From: JBHIER01 sp046760705 [NCBI: bacterium]
Lineage (GTDB): Bacteria > JBHIER01 > G020348925
Reading direction: 5' to 3'
Assembly (NCBI GenBank): GCA_046760705.1
Contig: JBHIER010000179.1
Location: forward strand, 1 to 6,984
DNA: 6,984 bases
Numbering within the stretch: the first letter of the stretch is position 1; every line of letters starts with the position of its first letter. The notes below the pieces were generated by a model, which was not told the origin of the DNA, searched no databases, and saw nothing but the letters and a program-made list of their open reading frames with translations. A program made the translations under genes and the position numbers. Positions 1-5,123 of the stretch are shown here, piece after piece.

Positions 1-23
1 CAGCACCCCCTGCTTCTCATGAC

Positions 24-92
24 GTAGCCGCGGATTCCATTCCGCGCTCTCTGCTGCCCATCCCCCCTGCGAACTTTGGAAAGTTCGGCTAC
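24..92. repeat. BIME-like pair of inverted GTAG-headed REP hairpins
   Basis: Two 23-nt units face each other. The left unit, read on the plus strand (24-46), is GTAGC followed by the 18-nt hairpin CGCGGATTCCATTCCGCG (6-bp stem 29-34/41-46). The right unit, read on the minus strand (92 down to 70), is GTAGC followed by CGAACTTTCCAAAGTTCG (8-bp arms, 2-nt centre). Both share the GTAGCCG head, the hairpin length and a TTCCA centre at the same place, although their stems differ. The spacer is the C/T-rich stretch 47-69. A GTAG tetranucleotide 5' of a short hairpin is the hallmark of bacterial REP sequences mobilised by RAYT (TnpA_REP) transposases, and an inverted REP pair is a BIME. No transposase is in the window, so dispersal in the genome is inferred. 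The element lies about 130 nt past the phosphatase stop, a typical REP position. Confidence 0.62.
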
Positions 93-220
93 ACCCCCCG
101 CTCACACCCCAGTATTTCTTAGTAAGAGCCAACAGGTTCTTGGCCTGATACGCGGCTGGCTGAGGGCTGGAGTTAGTGTTGACGGGTCTCAACTGCGGAT
201 GGGGATCTCAATTTGCACCG

Positions 221-1678
221 CTACTCAAAGCTCTCCCGCATCACCCGCGCTACGTCGGTGTTATCCACAAAGGGACCGCGCACCGGGTCGCTTCCCTTCA
301 CACAGCCGTGGAAACGCTCGCTACCAGGGCCTTTGGCGTAGAGAGGTATTAACGAATTTGTATGGCTATCGCTGTGCCATTCCATTCCCGGTAGCTTTCC
401 TGTGCCGTTATTCTCGATGGGATTCCACACGGCAAATGGCTTACCGCGGGGATCGTCCACACGAAGCCCGGAACCGGGGCCGGTGAGATAGCCACACTCA
501 TGATCGCCTGTGACGATCACGAGCGTCTCATCCCAACTGCTGTTGCCCTCAACCCATCGAATCACCGCCTCTACCGAGCGGTTGAAGTCGATCTCTTCTT
601 CGATCATACGCGCGGAATGATTGTCATGGCCGGCCCAGTCCACCGCGCCGCCTTCGACCATCAGGAAGAAGCCATCCGGGTCGTCATCCAGCACGTTCAA
701 AGCCGCCCGTGTCATCTCCTCAAGCGTGGGCACGGTCTCTATGGGCGGGGTGGAGTAGGGGGCCTCGACTGCCTCCAGAGCGGGTGTGCCGATAAAGCCT
801 GAGCGATCGTACTGAAGAGTTGAGCGCACCTGCGGGATTCCGAATACGCGCTTCGGCGTGGGACCTGTCATCAGGGCCTGGAACTGCGAGCGAGTCTGCA
901 CGAGCGTCCACGGGTCGGGCACACCGTCCCCGTCCACATCCGGGACGACTTTGTCGCTCACTCCGTCGCCGTCCACATCGAACTCGACCGCACCTGTCAC
1001 CAACCCATCCCACACCCCTTCACCGCCGAGGTACTTATATTCAATTCTGTCGGCAGATCGGCCATCGCTGTCAAACAGGGGATGGCCGCAGCCCATGATC
1101 ACTTCACAAGCGCTATCCAGGATCATCTCCCGCGCGATTTCGACATAATTGTGGCGCGAAACATTGTGAGCGACAAAGCCCGCCGGGGTGGCATGGCTCC
1201 ACTGGACGCTGGTGACCACTCCTGTCGCTTTGCCCAGATCTTCCGCAAACTGGGTAATGTGTCGCAGCGGACGCTTCTTCGGATCGACACCGATGGCCCC
1301 GTTGTAGGTCTTGACCCCGGTGGAGATGGCCGTCGCTGCGGCCGCCGAGTCGGTGGAATATTGCATAACATAATCGAACGAGTTCCAAGCCTGGGTGGGG
1401 TCATAACCTCTTTCCATCACATTGCCCAGGCTGTCCACGTACACCATGTACGTGCTCATCCCGCACACGACCGGGAAGTGCTCATAGGCTTGTGTTCCTG
1501 TTGCCCCGTACTGATAGATGCTGGCGGCGTCCACGTGGAAATACCCACATCCGTCGCTGATGAGGAGAATGATGTTCTTGGCGGTATGCGCCTTATGTGA
1601 TGCCAGCCCAGCAGAAGCGCTTGAAAATAAAAGAATAAAGACAGCGATCGAAACCGATTTGCTCTTAACCCCCTCCAT
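221..1678 (-). CDS. Secreted alkaline phosphatase, PhoA family
   Basis: Predicted 485-residue phosphomonoesterase that would release inorganic phosphate from organic phosphates outside the cytoplasm. Residues 1-27 form a Sec signal peptide (K5/K7, a hydrophobic stretch 9-22, possible cleavage after ASA23). Family motifs are in order: metal ligand D42 in LLISDGCG; nucleophile S111 in DSAAAATAISTGVKTYNGA; H162-A-T164; E342; D347 and H351 in VEGGAVDWAGHDNH; D392-H393 in VTGDHECG; H439 in SDSHTNS. The positions matching E. coli Asp153 and Lys328 are H162 and W348, as in Bacillus and Thermotoga enzymes. Residues 234-255 contain two DVDGDGVxD repeats, probably Ca2+-binding, between the catalytic motifs. 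The length is normal and no lesion is visible. The ATG at 1678 is chosen because it precedes the signal peptide directly; no good Shine-Dalgarno is seen upstream. It starts 4 nt after the stop of the esterase relic, so its promoter may lie inside that relic. The stop is TAG. Confidence 0.95.
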   Translation of the reverse strand: MEGVKSKSVSIAVFILLFSSASAGLASHKAHTAKNIILLISDGCGYFHVDAASIYQYGATGTQAYEHFPVVCGMSTYMVYVDSLGNVMERGYDPTQAWNSFDYVMQYSTDSAAAATAISTGVKTYNGAIGVDPKKRPLRHITQFAEDLGKATGVVTSVQWSHATPAGFVAHNVSRHNYVEIAREMILDSACEVIMGCGHPLFDSDGRSADRIEYKYLGGEGVWDGLVTGAVEFDVDGDGVSDKVVPDVDGDGVPDPWTLVQTRSQFQALMTGPTPKRVFGIPQVRSTLQYDRSGFIGTPALEAVEAPYSTPPIETVPTLEEMTRAALNVLDDDPDGFFLMVEGGAVDWAGHDNHSARMIEEEIDFNRSVEAVIRWVEGNSSWDETLVIVTGDHECGYLTGPGSGLRVDDPRGKPFAVWNPIENNGTGKLPGMEWHSDSHTNSLIPLYAKGPGSERFHGCVKGSDPVRGPFVDNTDVARVMRESFE

Positions 1679-1682
1679 TCTG

Positions 1683-2240
1683 TCAACACATTTTTAAAGA
1701 GTTCCCGTCCACTTCTCCCTTGTAATACTCTCTCTGAGTTGTGTCCGCGGGGAAGAAGAGTTCCAGTGCATTATCAATGCGTGCCTCGCTGGAGCTCTCG
1801 TACCCCGGCGGCGTATAGACCCGGCTGGTCCGGCAATTGTTCAGGTAGGTGCCGTAAAAGGTCGTGTCGCGGAGGGTGCCGTGGGGGATGTCAGGGTAAT
1901 ATTCGATCTCCGGCGCGGGGATATACTGGGGCATGCGCAGCTCAGAATTTGGTCCGAAGCCACCGGAACAGGTGTACGGGTTCAATGGGTCAAGGATTCA
2001 GTTGCTCCTGTTCAGGACGAACTTGTAGTCGAGACGTGCATCGGCCTCAAAGGTCTGGGTTATATACCAGAAATCGGTGCCGGAGACTCGTCTCATAGGG
2101 TACGCATTCGGATCCCAAGCATTGGCATCTCCAGGTGCGTTCACTCTGTTTGCCTCGCCGCGATAAATGAAACGGGCGAACATGTCCTGCTCAATATAAG
2201 GGAAACTTTCGACCGCATCCATGAAACTCTCTACGATGGC
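1683..2240 (-). pseudogene. Enterochelin-esterase-like gene relic, core deleted
   Basis: One reading frame, interrupted once, resembles secreted enterochelin-esterase-like proteins: an N-terminal carbohydrate-binding-like (E-set) domain followed by an alpha/beta hydrolase. The part 2240-1998 reads into SFMDAVESFPYIEQD, then VNAPGDANAWDP, FEADARLDYKFVLNRSN, and stops at TGA (1998-2000). The same frame continues as ILDPLNPYTCSGGFGPNSEL to TPPGYESSSE, so TGA sits where I recall the family having Trp (NWILDPLNP). Near 1779-1787 the frame passes directly from ESSSE to ARIDNALELFFPAD. The latter resembles the recalled C-terminal end of these esterases (HIDNALE-FFP), so roughly 200 residues with the whole catalytic core (GxSxG nucleophile, Asp, His) are missing without a frame change. 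The 5' end is also lost: signal-peptide sequence is absent and the frame merges near 2240 with the end of the DNA alkylation repeat gene. No enzyme activity is possible. The family assignment is from memory of motif patterns. Confidence 0.78.
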
Positions 2241-2937
2241 CGGAAGCCCATTTCTTCTGCACTTTCTCGCTGGTCAATTCTCGCAGAGCATTTGCGGCAA
2301 TCCACCTGGCGCTCTTTGAATCGATCTGTTGAATGTCCCTGGCAATGCCAATAGCGAGTGTGTTCAAAGTCTCGTTCCTCTTTCCAATTTGCCGCAGCGC
2401 CCAGTTGACTGCTTTTTTGACAAAGTTTCGCTCATCCGATGCCTCCCTCCCTATGATCGGGAAGAACTGCTCAAACTGAGAGTCTTTGGCTTTCTTGTCG
2501 TGAACGGCGAGAGTCGCCATCATGGCGAAGCCAGCACGTTTCACAAACTCTTCACTCCGTCCGCTCCACTCGATTGCCTTCTGATAAGCCCATTCAGTTT
2601 TATCAAAGAGATTCATGCAGCACTGGTCGCACACATCCCAGGAGTTGAAATCTGTAACCCATCCCTCCAGTTGCTCTTCGGTGACCATTTTTGGGTCATC
2701 AATCAAGCAGGCCAATATCCGCGCCTCGTGGATACCCGACAACCACAGTTGTTCGGCCAACTGGTGATCTTTGCCGATTTCCCTGGCTGTTTTGCGGAGC
2801 GTGGGCATGGAGACCCCATAGGTATTCTCAGGATTGATACCAAACCGAGCCATCCCCGCAACTGCTTCAGGGTTCACGAAATCGTTGATGAAATTATGGG
2901 CTTTCCAAAAATCCCGGAGAAATAAAAGGTATCCCAC
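2191..2937 (-). CDS. DNA alkylation repeat (AlkD-like) protein, both ends unusual
   Basis: 248-residue HEAT-like DNA alkylation repeat protein (PF08713/COG4912), a cytoplasmic family related to AlkD glycosylases that remove alkylated bases. Recognisable segments are NPEAVAGMARFGI (22-34), GVSMPTLRK (41-49), HEARILACLIDDP (70-82), NSWDVCDQCC (98-107), EEFVKRAGFAMMA (129-141), NFVKKAVNWALRQIGKRN (171-188) and DSKSARWIAANALRELTSEKVQ (206-227). W100 and D104 match the spacing of AlkD Trp109/Asp113 and W179 may match Trp187, but activity is not certain because many members are uncharacterised. The start is uncertain: GTG at 2937 is the only start codon before the conserved core, has no Shine-Dalgarno, and gives an odd leader (GYLLFLRDFWKAHN). 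The last ~18 residues after KVQKKW are not family-like; they are the out-of-frame 5' part of the esterase relic, so the natural end was probably lost by a deletion. The protein may still fold. The DUF4177-like gene ends 16 nt upstream. Confidence 0.85.
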   Translation of the reverse strand: MGYLLFLRDFWKAHNFINDFVNPEAVAGMARFGINPENTYGVSMPTLRKTAREIGKDHQLAEQLWLSGIHEARILACLIDDPKMVTEEQLEGWVTDFNSWDVCDQCCMNLFDKTEWAYQKAIEWSGRSEEFVKRAGFAMMATLAVHDKKAKDSQFEQFFPIIGREASDERNFVKKAVNWALRQIGKRNETLNTLAIGIARDIQQIDSKSARWIAANALRELTSEKVQKKWASGHRREFHGCGRKFPLY

Positions 2938-2953
2938 ACACTGGTGTTAGATT

Positions 2954-3202
2954 TTATCGCTTTAAGAGCACCAGGTCGGCAACGGGGTAGATGTAAACCA
3001 CCTCCCAGCCCTCTTGGCCCAATTCGTTCAAAGTCGCCACAAGCTCCTCTGGATGTCTGTGAATGGGCTTGGTATCGACGACTTTGTATTCGATGGGCTC
3101 GTATTTTTTGCCGTTATTTGCTGCCGTCGTGGAAAAAACCAAATTCAAAACCAGCAGCACACCCACTGTCACCAACGCCAACTTTAAGAATTTGTCTTTC
3201 AC
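2954..3202 (-). CDS. Small membrane-anchored DUF4177-like protein
   Basis: 82 residues. Residues 1-29 carry three lysines (K2, K4, K7) and then a hydrophobic helix (LALVTVGVLLVLNLVFS), giving a single N-in anchor or an uncleaved signal, followed by TTAANN. Residues 34-82 resemble the DUF4177 domain: a beta strand (YEPIEYKVVD), a helix ending in LNELGQEGWEVVYIYP (the characteristic LN-LG-EGWE-V pattern) and a final strand ADLVLLKR. The domain would sit outside the membrane. The family's function is unknown. The GTG start at 3202 is well supported by AAGGAGGTGAAC ending 6 nt upstream. That sequence contains the stop codon of the upstream truncated reading frame, so translation may be coupled. 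It looks intact and is one of the best-preserved small genes here. Confidence 0.8.
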   Translation of the reverse strand: MKDKFLKLALVTVGVLLVLNLVFSTTAANNGKKYEPIEYKVVDTKPIHRHPEELVATLNELGQEGWEVVYIYPVADLVLLKR

Positions 3203-3207
3203 CTATT

Positions 3208-3219
3208 GTTCACCTCCTT
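3208..3219 (-). promoter_or_regulatory. Near-perfect Shine-Dalgarno with embedded upstream stop
   Basis: On the minus strand AAGGAGGTGAAC lies just before the GTG start at 3202, with 9 nt between AGGAGGT and GTG. It pairs with about ten bases of the usual 16S rRNA 3' tail. The TGA at 3212-3210, within GGAGGTGA, is the stop of the preceding frame, so ribosomes ending there sit on this site. This site decides the GTG start of the DUF4177-like gene. Confidence 0.8.
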
Positions 3220-3467
3220 CCGATGGCGCAAAGACGGTTGAAGAGCAAACATATTCCAACGAAATACCCTTCGGCGCCGTCAAAAACTCCTTGGGTTTTT
3301 TTCATGGCGGTATCGTCGGCATACTTGTGATTTGCGATTTTGCCGAACTTCCTCGGATTCATGCCCCATTCTAGGGCCATGTGGATGTGAGCATGGGAGA
3401 GACGAAATCTTTTCCGAGCATCAATCCAGATCTGGTATTTATCGGGAATCTTTCTCTTTTTGGACAT
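3210..3467 (-). pseudogene. Truncated small basic protein, N-terminal half conserved-looking
   Basis: From ATG 3467 the frame reads MSKKRKIPDKYQIWIDARKR, FRLSHAHIHMALEWGMNPRK and FGKIANHK, which matches a small basic bacterial hypothetical family I remember by its SHAHIQMARELG-NPKKFGKL-NHK pattern. In that family the next part is rich in W, P and F (EPWKAPLPEFIE-LYFKRFG) and ends in a lysine-rich tail. Here residue 49 onward changes to YADDTAMKKTQGVFDGAEGY and a short hydrophobic end, with no such segment. I read this as loss of the C-terminal half by deletion or sequence replacement. The frame could be extended upstream to TTG 3521, but MSKKRK is the natural family start. It overlaps the upstream 103-residue gene by 29 nt and has no Shine-Dalgarno, so any translation would be coupled. 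The function of the family is unknown, and the truncation claim rests on remembered homologues. Confidence 0.5.
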
Positions 3468-3750
3468 GGGAATAGTATTTGATGAGTTTAGATATGAGTT
3501 TATCTGCCCTGCAATTCTCAATGTCGGCTAATTCATTGAGCTTTTTGAAATTGGCGATGGCCCTCTTTTTCGTCTGATTCCATGCCTCATTGATATCGCG
3601 AGTGGTAGACATTTGGCCTAAGAAGCCCACATTGTATACTACGGTCTCCTTGAGGTGCGTAGTTCCTACGGGAAGCTGCAAGAGAATCTCCAGCATAGCT
3701 TGGGACAGTTTGGCTTTAGATAGTCCAACGCTCATCCCGGCTCTTCTCAT
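3439..3750 (-). CDS. Hypothetical protein, 103 residues, helical
   Basis: Not recognised. The sequence looks protein-like rather than random: a helical N-terminal part (SKAKLSQAMLEILLQLP, 11-27), a short Val/Gly-rich middle (TVVYNVGFLGQM), then a lysine-rich, probably alpha-helical second half (INEAWNQTKKRAIANFKKLN, 53-72, then ADKLISKLIKYYSHVQKEKD). It has one Cys (80) and no signal peptide or membrane segment, so it is probably cytoplasmic. ATG 3750 has only a weak GGTGA 3-7 nt upstream; ATG 3735 is an alternative start. Its 3' end overlaps the start of the truncated basic protein by 29 nt, as in a coupled pair. A small nucleic-acid-binding or adaptor role is possible from composition, but nothing specific supports it. 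Confidence 0.55.
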   Translation of the reverse strand: MRRAGMSVGLSKAKLSQAMLEILLQLPVGTTHLKETVVYNVGFLGQMSTTRDINEAWNQTKKRAIANFKKLNELADIENCRADKLISKLIKYYSHVQKEKDSR

Positions 3751-3793
3751 TTCACCGACAGACTTTGCTCACTAATGGGACTGCCTCCTTTGC

Positions 3794-3831
3794 CTGGAGG
3801 AAGACCCGAGCCGCGGCGGGTGGGCCTCCAG
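3794..3831. repeat. Strong GC-rich intergenic hairpin
   Basis: CTGGAGG (3794-3800) pairs perfectly with CCTCCAG (3825-3831). Inside, after a symmetric 3x3 internal loop, ACCCG (3804-3808) pairs with CGGGT (3817-3821) around an 8-nt loop containing CCGCGG. It lies just past the UPF0158 stop (3845) and before the 103-residue gene, and is far more GC-rich than its surroundings. No T-run follows on either strand, so it is not a canonical intrinsic terminator. It could stabilise an mRNA 3' end or be a dispersed palindromic repeat. Confidence 0.55.
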
Positions 3832-3844
3832 CTCCAGCGGCACT

Positions 3845-4312
3845 CTACTCATCTATCAGTTCTATGTTATTCTCCCGGCACCAGTCGATAGCAATTTCTC
3901 TTATTGCCTCATCTCGGTACCGATACCATTCCTCCGCTATATTGTGTCGGTGTATATTCTCTTTAAATCTTCGAAAAGCGCCGCGCCCCTTTATCGAGCT
4001 GTACATAATATCTCTCGTCTCATCATCATCTATGGACAAGCAGAACCGCTCCATGATGCTATATTCGTGTATATCAAACTTCGAAGGCAATGGGATGTAA
4101 TCTTGTGTCTTTAATACTCTCTTAGCTGTTTCTATCATCTCATGTTCCCATTCGGGAAAATTTTCGACAGGTCTATCGTGTTGGGCAGCAGTGAATGCCT
4201 CATCTGTGATTATGACCACCTCCCCCGTTTTCTTGTCAAGATATGAGGTAATTTCATCAGATTGAGATTCCATCCCATCTATGATGTCATCCAAATTGAC
4301 AGTAATAGCCAT
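3845..4312 (-). CDS. UPF0158 family protein
   Basis: 155-residue acidic cytoplasmic protein with the full pattern of UPF0158 (PF03682): LDDIIDGMESQSDEITSYLD (7-26) with KKTGEVVIITDE, then EWEHEMIETAKRVL (54-67), YIPLPSKFDIHEYSIMERFC (82-101), RGAFRRFKENIHRHNIAEEW (110-129) and YRYRDEAIREIAIDWCRENN. The length matches the family, and the biochemical function is unknown. ATG 4312 is preceded by AGGAG with a 10-nt spacer, a good Shine-Dalgarno. The Cys-cluster gene ends 47 nt upstream on the same strand and no terminator is visible between them, so they are probably one transcript from the promoter at 5095-5123. The gene ends just before the GC-rich hairpin. Confidence 0.93.
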   Translation of the reverse strand: MAITVNLDDIIDGMESQSDEITSYLDKKTGEVVIITDEAFTAAQHDRPVENFPEWEHEMIETAKRVLKTQDYIPLPSKFDIHEYSIMERFCLSIDDDETRDIMYSSIKGRGAFRRFKENIHRHNIAEEWYRYRDEAIREIAIDWCRENNIELIDE

Positions 4313-4359
4313 AGGCAGTTTGCTCCTGATTTTTGCGGTATTGCCACCTAAAAGGTAAG

Positions 4360-4890
4360 TTACATATCAATTATGTCCCGGTAAGTTTCAACGTCCCTCT
4401 GATACAAAATGTCTTCTATTTTTCGCTTGAGGCGATAGGAGAATCGCTTTTCGCTTAACATTCTCGTGAGAGGCTCGTGTACTTTTGGGTCAGGATCTCT
4501 CAAATTCTCTGCGTGCTTATCAACTGGTAAGGTTGTGAAGTCAATCTTTCTGATCTGCTCCATAATAAGCAGTTCCTCGAAGGTTTCTCTGTTCAACTGG
4601 CCACTCTTCATCAAGGACCTGAGTTCCCGTGCAAATTCACTATCTTCATCAATCTCAAAGCCCTCTTCAATCTCACTGAAATCAGGACAGGCTTCACGGT
4701 CCCGTATAAATTTCTTACGATCAACCAAACTCTGGCAACATGCGTAGTTAGAATTGTCTATCAATTCCTCAAGAAATGGCTCGAATTCTTTATCATTCAA
4801 ACAGATGCCGAATTCGGTATATTCCTCCATAGTTGCTGGGAAGAAATAATTACAGTTATTGCAGATACGTACCAAATATTCTTCTTCCAC
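4360..4890 (-). CDS. Cys-cluster protein of unknown function
   Basis: 176 residues with two parts. Residues 1-75 hold six cysteines (C10-x-x-C13, C30, C51-C52, C68) with many Asp/Glu and aromatic residues (NNCNYFFPATMEEYTEFGIC, then NYACCQSLVDRKKF and ACPDFSEIE). This is a likely Zn2+ or Fe-S site, but the metal is inferred from spacing alone. Residues 80-176 are charged and helical (ELRSLMKSGQLNRETFEELL, then IRKIDFTTLPVDKHAENLRD). I recall uncharacterised bacterial proteins with this Cys-rich start followed by longer HEAT-like tails, so this copy may be a short version, and its last part (FSYRLKRKIEDILYQRDVETY) may be a shortened end. The GTG start at 4890 is preceded by AAGGG at a plausible distance; no better in-frame start is seen. 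It is the first gene after the promoter at 5095-5123 and is followed by the UPF0158 gene. Confidence 0.75.
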   Translation of the reverse strand: MEEEYLVRICNNCNYFFPATMEEYTEFGICLNDKEFEPFLEELIDNSNYACCQSLVDRKKFIRDREACPDFSEIEEGFEIDEDSEFARELRSLMKSGQLNRETFEELLIMEQIRKIDFTTLPVDKHAENLRDPDPKVHEPLTRMLSEKRFSYRLKRKIEDILYQRDVETYRDIIDM

Positions 4891-4938
4891 TTTATTCTGC
4901 CCTTAATTTCTTCGTAAAGGTTTTGCTCTTGTGCATTA

Positions 4939-5061
4939 TCATAAGTGGTCAGGGCCGAAATACCACGCAGCCCGCAGTCTAATCTCAACCGGCAGAGAGA
5001 CACTACCCATGTGTTCTTCAAGGGTGGTCAAGAGGGTTGCGGGCGCTTTGTCCTCCTCTAT
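4939..5061 (-). pseudogene. Possible decayed coding remnant in the leader
   Basis: The minus-strand frame after TGA (5064-5062) reads EEDKAPATLLTTLEEHMG, then SVSLPVEIRLRAAWYFGPDH, and ends at TGA 4941-4939. Shifting by one base, the next frame continues as TYDNAQEQNLYEEIKGRIK up to the start of the Cys-cluster gene. Both pieces look like real protein (amphipathic, few rare residues), and one single-base indel would join them. There is no proper start codon with a Shine-Dalgarno; the GAGGAGGA here is just Glu-Glu codons. It may be the tail of a lost gene or chance. I do not recognise a family. Confidence 0.25.
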
Positions 5062-5094
5062 TCAAGAGGAAAATCGCAGATCGTGCCTCTGTAA

Positions 5095-5123
5095 AATATG
5101 GATAACTCTTTTAGTAAAGTCAA
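5095..5123 (-). promoter_or_regulatory. Sigma70-like promoter for the Cys-cluster/UPF0158 unit
   Basis: On the minus strand TTGACT (5123-5118) is followed by exactly 17 nt and CATATT (5100-5095). The -35 matches TTGACA at five of six positions and the -10 matches TATAAT at four of six. The surrounding sequence is AT-rich and lies between two genes. Transcription would start near 5088 and give a leader of about 200 nt before GTG 4890. The long leader leaves room for regulation, but no known element was recognised. Confidence 0.6.

Noticed and set aside
76-1148. Plus-strand open frames opposite the phosphatase
   Set aside because: They are antisense to an intact, motif-complete alkaline phosphatase and have low-complexity Arg/Pro/Ser-rich products with no family pattern.
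1998-2000. Selenocysteine reading of the in-frame TGA
   Set aside because: The remembered residue at this site is Trp, not Cys, no SECIS-like hairpin was evident, and the gene has other inactivating losses.
2329-2925. 198-codon plus-strand frame opposite the DNA alkylation repeat gene
   Set aside because: The minus strand carries clear family motifs over the same stretch; the plus-strand product resembles nothing and has no convincing ribosome site.
3658-3670. CGTAG-TTC-CTACG hairpin, compared with the GTAG-headed repeats
   Set aside because: It lies inside the 103-residue coding frame, lacks the GTAGCCG head and the TTCCA-centred 18-nt stem, and a 5-bp palindrome is expected by chance.
5054-5070. 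TCCTCT-ATTCA-AGAGGA hairpin as a terminator or attenuator
   Set aside because: No T-run follows on either strand and the stem is only 6 bp; it falls in the possible coding remnant.
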